64,000 nucleotides of DNA from an uncultured Campylobacter sp. (GTDB lineage: Bacteria; Campylobacterota; Campylobacteria; Campylobacterales; Campylobacteraceae): the NCBI GenBank assembly GCA_934728065.1, contig CAKVDW010000004.1, positions 29,447-93,446 on the forward strand, written 5' to 3'. Of this stretch, positions 1 through 9,843 are shown piece after piece; within the stretch, counting starts at the first letter, position 1; the number at the start of each line of letters is the position of its first letter. A program made the position numbers and the translations under genes. The notes under the pieces were generated by a model. The model saw nothing but the letters and a program-made list of their open reading frames with translations, was not told where the DNA came from and did no database searches.

Positions 1-688
1 AGTAGTATTTTTTTTGCAAATCACCCCTTTTGGGTATGCTCACAAATAAATCCAAGCTTTTATCATCAACAATAACATTTTCGCCAAGCTTTAAAATTTT
101 ATACTGCAAACTGATATAAGCGGTTTGAGTTGTGAAAAAAAACTTTTCTTCATCTTTTATGTTGCACTCATCAAGCACTATAAAAATGACATATTCTGGG
201 GTTTTGTTGTAAATTCTATCAAACGAAACAGTATAATTTAAAAGGCTTGATACATCAAAGAGTTTGTGTTTTGGGTTTTGCGTGAGTAAAGAGAAATTTC
301 TAAAATCTTGATAAATATCATTATTTTGTCTGTTTAACAAATCTATACTTCTGCTTAAGCTTACCTCCTCGATAAAACTTATAAAAATATCGCTCGTTAG
401 CTCCTCGCCACTGACATTTAAATCCTCAAATTCAAAGTGCAAATCCTTGTTAAAGCCTACAAGCAAAACAAAGTCTTTATCTGTATCCTCATATTCAAGG
501 TAAATTTCATTCTTTTTTATCTCTTTAGAGCTGTCAAACCAGCCCTTATCGCTTTCACTTATGGTTTTTGACTGCCCCAAATCAACAAATTCAGTCTCAT
601 CGACTTCTAATTTGATGATTTGTTTTTTAGAAAAATCATTAGCCCCAAGATAAACAATGCAAAAAAATAAAACGGCAATTACCCTCAT
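1..688 (-). CDS. Putative periplasmic protein, 3' end outside window
   Basis: The reading frame starts at an ATG (686-688) and stays open for 229 codons to the window edge, so the C-terminus is missing. The first 15 or so residues form a hydrophobic Sec-type signal ending near YLGA, and the mature part is acidic and rich in Asp, Glu, Phe and Lys without recognisable domains. It lies 53 bp downstream of cysQ on the same strand. That matches my recollection of C. jejuni, where a periplasmic protein of unknown function (Cj1680c) follows cysQ and gltA. The function is unknown. Confidence 0.75.
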   Translation of the reverse strand, partial: MRVIAVLFFCIVYLGANDFSKKQIIKLEVDETEFVDLGQSKTISESDKGWFDSSKEIKKNEIYLEYEDTDKDFVLLVGFNKDLHFEFEDLNVSGEELTSDIFISFIEEVSLSRSIDLLNRQNNDIYQDFRNFSLLTQNPKHKLFDVSSLLNYTVSFDRIYNKTPEYVIFIVLDECNIKDEEKFFFTTQTAYISLQYKILKLGENVIVDDKSLDLFVSIPKRGDLQKKYY

Positions 689-741
689 ATCTTCCCCTAT
701 AAAACGCTATTTTACAACAAAATTGTTAAAATTTCGCAGTA

Positions 742-1548
742 TTAAAGAATGATTTCTTTTAAAAACTCTTGCCTTGATACAGCAACAAAATGCGGACAAA
801 GAAAATTTTCCTCATTATAGCTTATAAAATCGCTTGATAAAAAGGTTGAATTTTTATAATTTTTAAGATGATTTTGGGAGAATTTTCCCATAAATCCACC
901 GCTTTTATTAAGCAAAAAATCTCCAGCTGCTATGTCCCAAGAGTGTAAATTTTCAAAACGGTGATAAATGCCAGCTTTTCCGTCTAAAAGTGTGATAAAT
1001 TTTAATGCAGAACTTACCTTTTTGGGTGTAAATGAATTTTTTTCCAAAAAAGCTTGATTTAAAGGGCTTGAGTGATGTGTGCTTATCAAAGCGGTTTTTT
1101 GTTCTGTCAAAAAAAGTTCTTCATCAACCACCAAAACCGAATCATTCTTATAAAGTTTGCTTTGAGCGTGAGCATAGTAAAAATCTTGCACACTAGGCTT
1201 AGCAATCAAACTCAAAACAGGGCGAGTATGGGCTATTAAAGCTATAAGAATGCAGTATTCATCGCTGCCCTTGATGAAACTTTTTGTGCCATCAAGTGGG
1301 TCGATGAGCCAAAAATAAGGCAAATTTTTACGCTCATTAAAATTTAGGGGCTTTTCCTCAGAACACACGGCTATGTCGCTTTTGCCAAGCTCATCGCATA
1401 AAATTTCATTTGAAGCTAAATCCGCCGAGCTTAAAGGCGAACCGTCATCTTTTTGCCAAATTTCTAATTTTTGTTTTTCTTTTAAGATAGCTTTGCAAGC
1501 CTTGTGGCTTGCATCTAGTGCGAGTTTAAGCAAGAAGTCTAGGTTCAT
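742..1548 (-). CDS. cysQ: 3'(2'),5'-bisphosphate nucleotidase, inositol monophosphatase family
   Basis: This 268-residue cytoplasmic enzyme should remove a phosphate from 3'-phosphoadenosine 5'-phosphate, the by-product of sulfate activation. Family metal-binding motifs are intact: the Glu-Glu pair at 64-65, DPLDGT at 83-88 and WDIAAGD at 204-210. Length is normal for CysQ. It lies 36 bp downstream of gltA on the same strand and is probably co-transcribed with it. A general inositol monophosphatase is the alternative, but overall form and context favour CysQ. Confidence 0.85.
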   Translation of the reverse strand: MNLDFLLKLALDASHKACKAILKEKQKLEIWQKDDGSPLSSADLASNEILCDELGKSDIAVCSEEKPLNFNERKNLPYFWLIDPLDGTKSFIKGSDEYCILIALIAHTRPVLSLIAKPSVQDFYYAHAQSKLYKNDSVLVVDEELFLTEQKTALISTHHSSPLNQAFLEKNSFTPKKVSSALKFITLLDGKAGIYHRFENLHSWDIAAGDFLLNKSGGFMGKFSQNHLKNYKNSTFLSSDFISYNEENFLCPHFVAVSRQEFLKEIIL

Positions 1549-1584
1549 TTTTATCCTTTACTTCTTGCATTATAACAACTTTAC

Positions 1585-2856
1585 TTAAACCCTTTCTTTC
1601 TCGCCGACATAAAGTTGTCTTGGACGAACTATTTTAAGACTTTCTTGTTCTTTTAGCTCTATCCACTGCGCTATCCAGCCCGGCGTTCTGCCGATGACAA
1701 AAAGCACGGCAAACATTTCGTTTGGAATTCCAAGTGCTTTAAGGATAAGCCCGCTGTGAAAATCCACATTTGGATACAAATTTCGCTTGACAAAATACTC
1801 ATCATTAAGGGCGATTTCTTCGATGCGTGAAGCCACTTTGATGAGATTTGTGTCAATGCCGATTTCATCGATGAGCTGGTCGCGCAGCTTTTTAAGCACT
1901 TTTGCTCTTGGGTCAAAGTTTTTATACACGCGGTGTCCAAAGCCCATTAGCCTAAATGGGTCGTCTTTGTCCTTTGCTTTTTTGATGAATTCATCGACTC
2001 TATCGGGCGTGCCGATTTGCTCTAACATTCTTATCACGCCTTCATTTGCGCCTCCGTGAGCGTGTCCCCAAAGTGCGCCTATGCCCGCACTTATGCACGC
2101 ATAAGGGTGAGCGTGCGTTGAGCCAACAGCGCGCACGGTCGAAGTGCTGGCGTTTTGCTCGTGGTCTATGTGAAGCATAAACACAGTATCAAGTGCCTTT
2201 ACTTCGATAGGGCGCAACTCCACATGGTCGTAAGGATAAGTGCGAAGCATATACAAGAAATTTTCAGTAAAGCCGCGGTCTAAATTTGGATACGCCATAG
2301 GAAAGCCGTTTTTGTAACGATAAGCAGCCGCTGCAATGGTAGGCATTTTAGCCACTATGCGCGCTGCCATCTCCATATACTCAGCCTCAATGTCCATATT
2401 TAAATGGTCTGGATAAAAGGTTGAAAGAGATGAAACCGCCGCTTGCATTACTGCCATAGGATGAGCATTATCAGGGAAAGCGTCAAAAAGTTTGTGCATA
2501 CCCTCGTGGATAAATGAGCGTTTTTTAAGCTCATAACGAAAAGATTCAAACCTTTCTTTGTCAGGTAAAGCTTTGTAAAGTAACAAATGCACCACATCTA
2601 AGAACATTTTATTATCAGCTAGCCACTCGATAGGATAGCCTCTGTGCATTAAAATGCCCTTTTCGCCGTCTATGTAAGTGATATCTGACTTACAAGTTGC
2701 TGTTGAAGTAAGTCCCTCATCGTAGCTAAACATACCTGTTTGCTTGTAAAGACTACTCATATCAACTACACTTGGACCTATTGAGCCATCAAGTATAGGA
2801 AATTCGTAACTTTTACCATTACGGTTGTCAGTAAGCGTCATTGAATTGTTCGCCAT
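1585..2856 (-). CDS. gltA: Citrate synthase (type II, hexameric type)
   Basis: This 423-residue enzyme condenses oxaloacetate and acetyl-CoA to citrate at the entry of the citric acid cycle. The catalytic residues are in place as His267 (in WGHAHGGANE), His308 (in GFGHRVY) and Asp365 (in NVDFHSG). Each is offset by three from E. coli His264, His305 and Asp362. The N-terminal beta-rich domain typical of type II enzymes is present. An AAGGAG ribosome site precedes the ATG, and a TACTATAAA-like -10 lies about 25 bp further up. The closely spaced cysQ follows. Confidence 0.97.
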   Translation of the reverse strand: MANNSMTLTDNRNGKSYEFPILDGSIGPSVVDMSSLYKQTGMFSYDEGLTSTATCKSDITYIDGEKGILMHRGYPIEWLADNKMFLDVVHLLLYKALPDKERFESFRYELKKRSFIHEGMHKLFDAFPDNAHPMAVMQAAVSSLSTFYPDHLNMDIEAEYMEMAARIVAKMPTIAAAAYRYKNGFPMAYPNLDRGFTENFLYMLRTYPYDHVELRPIEVKALDTVFMLHIDHEQNASTSTVRAVGSTHAHPYACISAGIGALWGHAHGGANEGVIRMLEQIGTPDRVDEFIKKAKDKDDPFRLMGFGHRVYKNFDPRAKVLKKLRDQLIDEIGIDTNLIKVASRIEEIALNDEYFVKRNLYPNVDFHSGLILKALGIPNEMFAVLFVIGRTPGWIAQWIELKEQESLKIVRPRQLYVGEKERV

Positions 2857-2977
2857 TTTTGCTCCTTAAATTTTTTGTCTTGGTTTATAGTAACAAAAAA
2901 AGGCTTAATTTTAACAAAAATTCAACAGCTTAAAAATTCTTTTGTGTATAAATGTAACTTAAAATAATTTTAGTCTG

Positions 2978-4147
2978 TTACTTTTTTGAAAGCAAAAATT
3001 TAACCAAGCTCATCACAGTTATAGCCTCTATAAGAGCTGTTAAAATAAGAGCTGAATATAAAGCTTGAGGAATGATTTTAGCATTATATGAAAGAGTAGC
3101 AACGGCAATGAGTAAGGTTAAAGGCATAGAATGGCTTAAGCCAAATAAAAAGGTATTTTTCAGCCCAAATTTTTTAAGAAAAACAGTAGCACAACAAAGC
3201 CTGAGTCCTAACATAGCCACAAACAAAAACAAAGTATGTTGAAGCACTTTTGGGTCTAAAAGTGTTTTTATGTCAAAGGTTGAGCCTATATAGATGAAAA
3301 AAATGGGTATTAAAAAACCAAAACCAAAGCCAGAAAGCTTGTGTTCTAAATCTTTTTTGTGGTCAAAAAATGTGGCGATAAATGAACCTGCAATAAAAGC
3401 TCCAAGCGCAATTTCAAGCCCTGAAATTATCATCGCGCAGATGATGAGGATAAAAATGCCCATACAAAAGCGAATGTCCTTTTCGTCCTTGTCCTGCCAA
3501 GGCATTATAATGGTTTTTAAATTTGGATACCACCAAAAAAGCACGCCAAGCATCTTAAAACTCAGCAAACAAAGAGCCAAAAAGATAAAAAGATAAGCCA
3601 AACTCTTAGCCACTTCAAGTGCATCGTTGTTGTTTAAAAAAGCTGCAACTATGGTTAAAAGAACTATTGAAACAACTTCAGCAAGAGTAGCAATAAGCAT
3701 TGAGATATTAAGCCATTCGTGTTCTTTGCCAAAGTCTTTCAACAAAATGCCTAAAAGTCCTACGCTCATCACAGGCAAAACAATGATGAAAATATAAGAA
3801 GTATCATAAATGCTAACAGCTAAGGCGCTTAAACTGTAAAGCAAGATGATATAAATCACCGCTCTTTTTAAAAAAGTTTTTTGCATAGTAAAAAATGAGG
3901 CTAAATTTACTTTCATACCCGCTATAAACATTAGATAATAAAAGCCAACTTGGGCTAAAAGCTTGAAATTTGCACTGTCGTTGATAAAGCCAAAGGTGGC
4001 AATGGCTGAACCTAGCATTATTTCCATCGCTGAAGTTGGCAAACGAAAAAACTTCGCTAAATATGGCGAAAAAAGTAAGCAACACGCCACGACAAATAAA
4101 ATTTTTAAATCGGTTAAAGTCTGCGCGTGAATGATATTTTCAAGCAA
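2978..4147 (-). CDS. Cation:proton antiporter, CPA2 family (KefB/NapA-like)
   Basis: The 389-residue protein is almost entirely hydrophobic, with about 11-13 membrane segments. It shows CPA2-type features such as FFRLPTSAMEIMLGSAIATFG near the N-terminus and the conserved GLEIALGAFIAGSF stretch in the second half. It ends straight after the membrane domain, so it lacks the C-terminal TrkA-N/RCK domain of KefB and KefC. A role in Na+/H+ or K+/H+ exchange at the inner membrane follows from the family; the ion cannot be told. The 211 bp upstream, shared divergently with the META lipoprotein gene, show only AT-rich sequence. Confidence 0.8.
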   Translation of the reverse strand: MLENIIHAQTLTDLKILFVVACCLLFSPYLAKFFRLPTSAMEIMLGSAIATFGFINDSANFKLLAQVGFYYLMFIAGMKVNLASFFTMQKTFLKRAVIYIILLYSLSALAVSIYDTSYIFIIVLPVMSVGLLGILLKDFGKEHEWLNISMLIATLAEVVSIVLLTIVAAFLNNNDALEVAKSLAYLFIFLALCLLSFKMLGVLFWWYPNLKTIIMPWQDKDEKDIRFCMGIFILIICAMIISGLEIALGAFIAGSFIATFFDHKKDLEHKLSGFGFGFLIPIFFIYIGSTFDIKTLLDPKVLQHTLFLFVAMLGLRLCCATVFLKKFGLKNTFLFGLSHSMPLTLLIAVATLSYNAKIIPQALYSALILTALIEAITVMSLVKFLLSKK

Positions 4148-4358
4148 GGCTTTGTCCTTTGTTTTTTATGTTGTTTGAGTATTGAACACTTTTTGAATTT
4201 ATCTCAAATAAAAGCCCAATTTTAGCGAAAAAAGCTTATATTCTTATAAAAAATTTTAAGAAAAAGAGCAAAAATTTAAATTTATATTAAAAATGATTGT
4301 GCTGTTAATTAAGATAAGTATGTAAAAATTTACCAAATTTAACAAAAAAGGATATAAG

Positions 4359-4790
4359 ATGAAAGGATATTTTTTCATTTGTGTTGCAACACTTTTGTTT
4401 TATGCGTGCGATGGCAACCAAGCAAAGTCAAACGCGACAAGCTTGCAAAACAAGCATTTTGTGATTGAAAAGCTAGAATTTGCAGGTAAAACCCTTACAC
4501 CCTCATCTTTTCAAGATGAAAACTCAAGCATAAGCTTTGAAAATGACAGCTACAACGGCTTTGCAGGCTGCAACAACTTTTTTGGCTCATTGGGTTTAAA
4601 TGGTGGCAAGGTCAGCTTTTTAAACAGTGGTGGCTCAACTAAAATGATGTGTCTTCCTCAAATAATGGCGTTTGAAGATATTTTGCTTGGTAATTTGCAA
4701 GGCGAATTCGAGCTTTATGAGCAAAATGATAATTTTATTTTAAGGTCAAATCAACTTACAATTTATCTCAACAAAAGCAATGACAAATAG
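4359..4790 (+). CDS. META/HslJ-domain lipoprotein
   Basis: The 143-residue protein starts with a signal peptide ending in a lipobox (LLFYAC, lipidated Cys at residue 16). It then carries one META domain of the HslJ type, recognisable from the central GFAGCNNFFGS motif and the later TKMMCLPQIMAFE motif, which holds the paired cysteine. An AAAGGA ribosome site precedes the ATG. META/HslJ proteins are linked to heat and novobiocin stress in enterobacteria, but the molecular role is unknown. It is transcribed alone and convergent with bioB; the 180 bp between them contain no supported feature. Confidence 0.8.
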   Translation: MKGYFFICVATLLFYACDGNQAKSNATSLQNKHFVIEKLEFAGKTLTPSSFQDENSSISFENDSYNGFAGCNNFFGSLGLNGGKVSFLNSGGSTKMMCLPQIMAFEDILLGNLQGEFELYEQNDNFILRSNQLTIYLNKSNDK

Positions 4791-4969
4791 CTATGAGGAA
4801 AATTTTAAAAATTTAAAGCACATAAATACTCAATTTAAGCGCTTTACTTAAAAATTTAGCACCACCTTTGTGCGTGCTAAAGTCAAAAAAGCACAGTTGC
4901 CATTTTTAGATACTTCGTTTTTGCTTGGTAACAAGAAATTTATCATCGCAAGCAAGTTTGCCTTTAAAT

Positions 4970-5812
4970 TTAGTGGCACTGCGTGGCAAAGCTCAAACCC
5001 ATTTTTTGCAAATTCGCTATATCAGCACTTGGCACTTCGCCTTTTGTAGTGAGATAATCTCCGATGACAACGGCACTTGCGCCCCTTTCAAAGACTTCAT
5101 ATTGCCTACTTCCTAGCACCTTTTCGCGCCCACCCGCTATCATTATGCGCGTGGGGGCAAGCTCTTTGGCACTTTGCTCAACGATACGCAAGGCTTCATC
5201 TACGCTTAAAGGTGGCGGATTTAAGGGCAGATGCTCGTTTTTGATGAAAAAATTTACAGGGCTTGTAAAGGGCGCAAGCTCTTTAAGGCTCGCGCGAAAG
5301 CTTTTTCTGTCGCTTTCACTCTCCCCAACGCCGTAAATTCCGCCACAGCAAAGCTCAATGCCTGCTCTTTTAGCATTTAAATTCGTCTCAAAGCGGCTTT
5401 CCCAGCTGTGCGTGGTGCAAATTTGCGGAAAAAACTCGCGCGAAGTTTCTAAATTATGGTTGTAAGAAAAAATTCCCGCCTTTTTCAGCTCCACAAGCTG
5501 CTCAAAGCTCGCTAGTCCGTTGCAAGCGATGAGCATTAAATCAGGCTGTGCCTTTTTTACGGCTCTTGTAGCCTCACATACATACGCAAGTTTGTCATCA
5601 TCAAGCCCAAGCCCAGCCGTTACAAGGCAAAAGCCTAATGCGTGGTTGTTTTTAGCGATATGCGCTTCCTCAACGATTCGTTCAATGCTCTTTCGTGGGA
5701 ATTTTTCAATGCCTATTTTGACAAAGCCACTTTGCGTGCAATACTTACAATCCTCGCTACAACCGCCACTTTGTAGGTTACAAATGGCGCAAAGCATAAT
5801 AGTTTTTTGCAT
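4970..5812 (-). CDS. bioB: Biotin synthase, radical SAM
   Basis: BioB inserts sulfur into dethiobiotin, the last step of biotin synthesis. The radical-SAM CxxxCxxC cluster motif is seen as Cys18, Cys22 and Cys25 (CSEDCKYC), followed by conserved family blocks such as CCGGIYGVGES and MIAGGREKVLG. At 280 residues it is shorter than E. coli BioB, as is usual in Campylobacter and Helicobacter. It starts 9 bp downstream of the dnaX stop codon and probably shares its transcript. An in-frame Met at residue 6 is an alternative start. Confidence 0.93.
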   Translation of the reverse strand: MQKTIMLCAICNLQSGGCSEDCKYCTQSGFVKIGIEKFPRKSIERIVEEAHIAKNNHALGFCLVTAGLGLDDDKLAYVCEATRAVKKAQPDLMLIACNGLASFEQLVELKKAGIFSYNHNLETSREFFPQICTTHSWESRFETNLNAKRAGIELCCGGIYGVGESESDRKSFRASLKELAPFTSPVNFFIKNEHLPLNPPPLSVDEALRIVEQSAKELAPTRIMIAGGREKVLGSRQYEVFERGASAVVIGDYLTTKGEVPSADIANLQKMGLSFATQCH

Positions 5813-5821
5813 TTTTATCCT

Positions 5822-7417
5822 TTATTCTTTTATAGGTTTTCCAAAGCACTCATCAAGGGCGTCTATGGTTTCAGCTTGTTTGTCTTGCTTTTTCGCGCCA
5901 CTTTTTAGCTTTTCAAAGCTTGATTTTAAGTCATTTGTGGGCTTTTTTATGTCTTGCAATTTGCTTTCATCGACATTTAAAGCTGAATTTGCCGCGTTAA
6001 GTGCCGCATTTACGCTACTTGAAACGGCATTTGCCGCGCTTTTTTGCACGGCGATTTTGACATTTTCGCCAAGCGTTTGGGTAGCGATTTGCATTATGAG
6101 CTTAAAGCCCTTGTTAAGCGTGTTTCTATCGGCTTCATTTGCTGCGTTTGAACTGATTTTAAGCTCATCATTTTCAAAGCTGATAAAAGCCGTGTTTTTC
6201 TCAAAGCACTCCCCAAGCGTGAAATCCCGCTCATAAATCGCGCTTTTAAGCCTTTCATAAGCGTTTAAATTTGCCTTTGAATTTGTCAAATTTTCGCTTG
6301 AATTTGCCTTTGGATTTTGCGTTAAAGTTGTTGTTGAAACCGCTAAATTTGCCTTAAAATTCGCCCTTTGCTCATCATCAATAGCCTCATCAATTTGCTT
6401 TAAATTGCTCGCTTCTATCATCATAAAAGCCATCACGCAAAGCACAAAAGCATTGTCATCGCAAGAATTTAGCATAGTTTTAGCCTTTGATAAAATCCTA
6501 AAAAAACGCTCATACATAAGCATCGAAAACTCGTTGCTTTTGGCAAAAAAGCTCTCTTTGAGATAAAAAATCATCTCATCAATCACGCTACTTGCCTCGT
6601 AATCTTGCAGCTGTTTTAAAAATTCAAGCACTTGTTCGCGCTGGCGCGATAAAATGAGCGCGTAAAAGTTTTTGATTTGCTCGGGGTCTAAAAAGCCTAG
6701 CATTTGGGCGATTTTAGTGGCTGTAATGTCGCTGTGCGAAAAGATAATGGCTTGGTCGAGCAAAGTAAGCGTGTCGCGCAGTGAGCCTTGCCCGCTTCGC
6801 GAAAGCAGTTTGAGTGCTGGGGCTTCGTATTTCACGCCCTCTTTTTGCAAAATGTTTTCTAAATGCTGTAAAATGGCACTTTGCGGGATTTGCCTGAAAC
6901 GAAAGTGCTGTGTGCGCGAAAGCACGGTCGCAGGCAGTTTCAAAGGGTCTGTCGTGGCAAGTATAAATTTCACATAGGCTGGCGGCTCTTCAAGTGTCTT
7001 TAAAAGGGCGTTTGCAGCTTGTGGGGTGAGCATATGCACCTCATCGATGATGAAAATTTTAAAGCGAGCCATTGACGGAGCGTATTTTGTCTGCTCGATT
7101 AAATCCTGTATGTCCTCCAAACCCCTGTGTGAAGCCGCGTCCATTTCGATAATGTCAATGTGTCTGCCAGCTAGTGCCGCCTCGCACTCACTGCACTCGC
7201 CGCAAGGCGTGGCGCTTGGTCCTTTTTCGCACACGAGCGCGCGCGAAAAAATCCTTGCACTTGAAGTTTTGCCAGAGCCGCGAAGCCCTGAAAAAAGGTA
7301 AGCGTGGGCAAGTCGTCCGTGGTTGAGTGCGTATTTTAGGCTCGCGCTCACCGTTTCTTGTCCGATAAGCTCGTCAAAGGTTTTGGGGCGGTATTTTATG
7401 GCTAATGCTTGTAACAA
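5822..7417 (-). CDS. dnaX: DNA polymerase III subunits gamma/tau
   Basis: DnaX is the ATPase of the replicative clamp loader. Near residues 43-56 is the P-loop FSGLRGSGKTSSAR, followed by the four-cysteine zinc module between about residues 63 and 80, then a Walker B-type IDEVHML and the SRT motif region. The C-terminal third (about residues 345-531) is low-complexity, with repeated Asn/Ala/Lys-rich stretches, and is poorly conserved. At 531 residues it resembles a short tau form. I saw no clear internal slippery site for gamma synthesis. It lies between topA and bioB on the same strand. Confidence 0.95.
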   Translation of the reverse strand: MLQALAIKYRPKTFDELIGQETVSASLKYALNHGRLAHAYLFSGLRGSGKTSSARIFSRALVCEKGPSATPCGECSECEAALAGRHIDIIEMDAASHRGLEDIQDLIEQTKYAPSMARFKIFIIDEVHMLTPQAANALLKTLEEPPAYVKFILATTDPLKLPATVLSRTQHFRFRQIPQSAILQHLENILQKEGVKYEAPALKLLSRSGQGSLRDTLTLLDQAIIFSHSDITATKIAQMLGFLDPEQIKNFYALILSRQREQVLEFLKQLQDYEASSVIDEMIFYLKESFFAKSNEFSMLMYERFFRILSKAKTMLNSCDDNAFVLCVMAFMMIEASNLKQIDEAIDDEQRANFKANLAVSTTTLTQNPKANSSENLTNSKANLNAYERLKSAIYERDFTLGECFEKNTAFISFENDELKISSNAANEADRNTLNKGFKLIMQIATQTLGENVKIAVQKSAANAVSSSVNAALNAANSALNVDESKLQDIKKPTNDLKSSFEKLKSGAKKQDKQAETIDALDECFGKPIKE

Positions 7418-7471
7418 ATTTTTCCTTTCTTTGTAGTCGCTTTACAAAACGACTTGTCTTTTTTAATAAGC

Positions 7472-9700
7472 TTAAACTCCAACCTGCTTTTTAGCCTTGC
7501 ATTTAGGGCATTCTAAAAAAGTGCCTTTTTTCAGCTCTTTGATGACTAGATAGGCGTTTGAGCATTCTTCGCATTTTTCATCAACGAGTTTGTAGTTGCT
7601 GATGAATTTGCATTTTGGGTAGTTGCCACAGCCATAGAATTTCCCACGCCTTGACATTCTCTCAACTATCTCGCCACCGCACTCAGGGCATTTTACGCCC
7701 TCTACTACCTTGCGTTCTTTTTGTCCGCCTAAGGACTTGGCGTTTTTGCATTTTGGATAGCCACTACACGCTAAAAATGCGCCGTTTCGCCCAAATTTTT
7801 GCACCATAGGTTTGCCGCATTTTTCGCAAACGCTATTTTCGCCACTTAGCTCAGCGTCCTTAAATTCAGCATTTTGTGCACTTTCTTCGCGTTTGATGTA
7901 TTTGCATTTTGGATAGCCACTGCACCCTACAAACTCGCCAAAACGGCTCTTGCGTTTTACCAGCTCTTTGCCACACTCTGGGCAGTTTTCGCCTGTGGGT
8001 ATGCTTTGTTTTAAGGAACTTATGTTTTTTTTGCCCTCATCAATCTTTCGCATAAAAGGAAAGTAAAATTCACGCAAAACGCCTTGCCAATCGGCTTTTT
8101 CATCGGCTATGCTGTCAAGTTTGTCCTCTAATTTTGAAGTAAATTCAGCATCAACTATGTCGCCAAAGTGCTTTTCAAGCACCTCTACCACGCTAAAAGC
8201 TACCTCTGTGGGGATAAGCTGTTTTTTTTCGATTTTGACATAATCACGGCTTGTGAGTATGGAAATGGTTGGCGCATAAGTGCTAGGACGCCCTATGCCA
8301 AGGCTTTCAAGCTTTTTGACAAGTCCAGCTTCTGAGTAGCGAGATGGCGGCTCAGTGAAATGTGAATTCATCTGCAAATCTTGCACTTTAAGCACTTGTT
8401 TTGCTTTTAAATCAGGCAAAATTTTGTCCTTGTCCATATCGCCATAGACTTTGTAAAAGCCGTCAAATAAGATTTTGCGCCCGCTTATCTTAAACAAAGC
8501 CTTATCCCCTCGCACGAAAACGCTTTGAGTTTGAGAAAGTGCCGCGCTCATTTGGCAGGCTAAAAAGCGGTTGTAGATGAGCGTGTAGAGTTTTAGCTCG
8601 TCTTTTTCTAAGAATTTAGTGGCGATTTGGGGCGTAAAACTTAAATTTGTAGGGCGAATCGCCTCGTGCGCTTCTTGCGCGCCCTTGCTCTTTGTCGCAT
8701 ACACACAGGGCTTTGCGGGCAAGTATTTGTCGCCAAAGTTCGCCTTGATGTGTTCTCTTGCGTTTTCTAGGGCTTCTTTTGCTAAATTTAGGCTGTCCGT
8801 TCGCATATAAGTGATAACGCCCATCGTGCCTTGATGAGTTTTAACGCCCTCATAAAGCTTTTGAGCGAGCATCATCGTTTTTTTAGGGTTAAAGCCAAGC
8901 GCGTTGCTCGCACTTTGCTGCAAGGTAGAAGTCATAAAAGGCGGCTGTGGAGCGATTTTGCGCTCTTTGCTTTCTATGCTTTCTACGCTAAATTCAGCCT
9001 TTTGACACGCATTTAAGATGAGCTTTGCCCTGTCTTTGTTGGTAAGGCTTAATTTTTCAAGTTTTTTGCCCTCAAATTCCACAAGCTCGGCGTTTAAATC
9101 CTTGCTGAAAATCATATCTATACTAAAATACTCTATCGGCACAAAAGCCTTTATCTCGCGCTCCCTATCTACCACGATTTTAAGCGCAGCACTTTGCACG
9201 CGCCCTGCGCTAAGCCCTTTTTGAATCTTGCTTGCTAAAAGCGGACTGAGCTTGTAGCCGACTATGCGGTCAAGCAAACGGCGGGCTTGCTGGGCATTTA
9301 CGCTGTTCATATCAAGTTTGCGTGGGTTTTTGAGCGCATTTTCAATCGCACTTTGCGTGATTTCGTGAAAAACTATGCGGGGCAAGGCGTTTTCGTCCTT
9401 GTCAATAGCCTTAGCTATGTGATAAGCGATAGCCTCACCCTCTCTGTCCTCATCGGTAGCTAGATAGACTTGTTTAGCGGACTTTGCCTTGCTTTTAAGC
9501 TCTTTAACTATGGTAGAATGGTCGCTTGACACTCTATACTCTGGCACAAAGTTTTCATCATCGATTTTTATGCCAAAGCTTGATTTTGGCAAGTCGCGAA
9601 TGTGTCCTTTTGACGCCATCACTTCATAATCCTTGCCTAAAAAATTGCCTATGGTTTTGGCTTTTGCTGGGGATTCGACTATGATTAGATTTTTCATCAC
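7472..9700 (-). CDS. topA: DNA topoisomerase I (omega protein)
   Basis: This type IA topoisomerase relaxes negative supercoils. The Toprim domain opens the protein (NLIIVESPAKAKTIG), with the acidic ATDEDREGEA motif at about 81-90. The catalytic tyrosine is Tyr298 in GVITYMRTDS. The C-terminus holds four C4-type zinc ribbons in a row (from about residue 580 to the end), each with the pattern CxxC...CxxxxxC or CxxC. Two adjacent ATG codons (9698-9700 and 9695-9697) are possible starts. dnaX follows 54 bp downstream. Confidence 0.97.
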   Translation of the reverse strand: MMKNLIIVESPAKAKTIGNFLGKDYEVMASKGHIRDLPKSSFGIKIDDENFVPEYRVSSDHSTIVKELKSKAKSAKQVYLATDEDREGEAIAYHIAKAIDKDENALPRIVFHEITQSAIENALKNPRKLDMNSVNAQQARRLLDRIVGYKLSPLLASKIQKGLSAGRVQSAALKIVVDREREIKAFVPIEYFSIDMIFSKDLNAELVEFEGKKLEKLSLTNKDRAKLILNACQKAEFSVESIESKERKIAPQPPFMTSTLQQSASNALGFNPKKTMMLAQKLYEGVKTHQGTMGVITYMRTDSLNLAKEALENAREHIKANFGDKYLPAKPCVYATKSKGAQEAHEAIRPTNLSFTPQIATKFLEKDELKLYTLIYNRFLACQMSAALSQTQSVFVRGDKALFKISGRKILFDGFYKVYGDMDKDKILPDLKAKQVLKVQDLQMNSHFTEPPSRYSEAGLVKKLESLGIGRPSTYAPTISILTSRDYVKIEKKQLIPTEVAFSVVEVLEKHFGDIVDAEFTSKLEDKLDSIADEKADWQGVLREFYFPFMRKIDEGKKNISSLKQSIPTGENCPECGKELVKRKSRFGEFVGCSGYPKCKYIKREESAQNAEFKDAELSGENSVCEKCGKPMVQKFGRNGAFLACSGYPKCKNAKSLGGQKERKVVEGVKCPECGGEIVERMSRRGKFYGCGNYPKCKFISNYKLVDEKCEECSNAYLVIKELKKGTFLECPKCKAKKQVGV

Positions 9701-9812
9701 TCAACCTTGACTTAATTGTGTTTTTTAATGCAAGATTTTACTAAAAACTTGGTAAATTTATCCAGCAAAAGATATTAATTTTGCCTCAAATTGCAAAATT
9801 TTAATGTCAAAG

Positions 9813-9838
9813 GTAAAGTTTGCAAATGCAAACTTTAC
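9813..9838 (-). terminator. Hairpin after fldA
   Basis: A perfect 11-bp inverted repeat (GTAAAGTTTGC with a 4-nt loop) begins just past the fldA stop codon. It could end the fldA transcript before topA. The following T run is short, so this is a weak intrinsic terminator or a 3' stabilising stem. Confidence 0.6.
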
Positions 9839-9843
9839 AAGTT

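Noticed and set aside
4857..5050. Open plus-strand frame running from the intergenic space into bioB
   Set aside because: It has no start codon with ribosome site and no recognisable similarity, and its second half is antisense to the well-supported bioB 3' end.
5520..6236. Long 238-codon plus-strand frame opposite dnaX and bioB
   Set aside because: It is antisense to two clear genes; its Ser/Leu/Phe-rich composition is the expected mirror of Lys/Glu/Asn-rich coding.
5822..7417. Programmed frameshift in dnaX
   Set aside because: No A-rich slippery heptamer with a following stem was found in the middle of the gene; the only A run is near the C-terminus.
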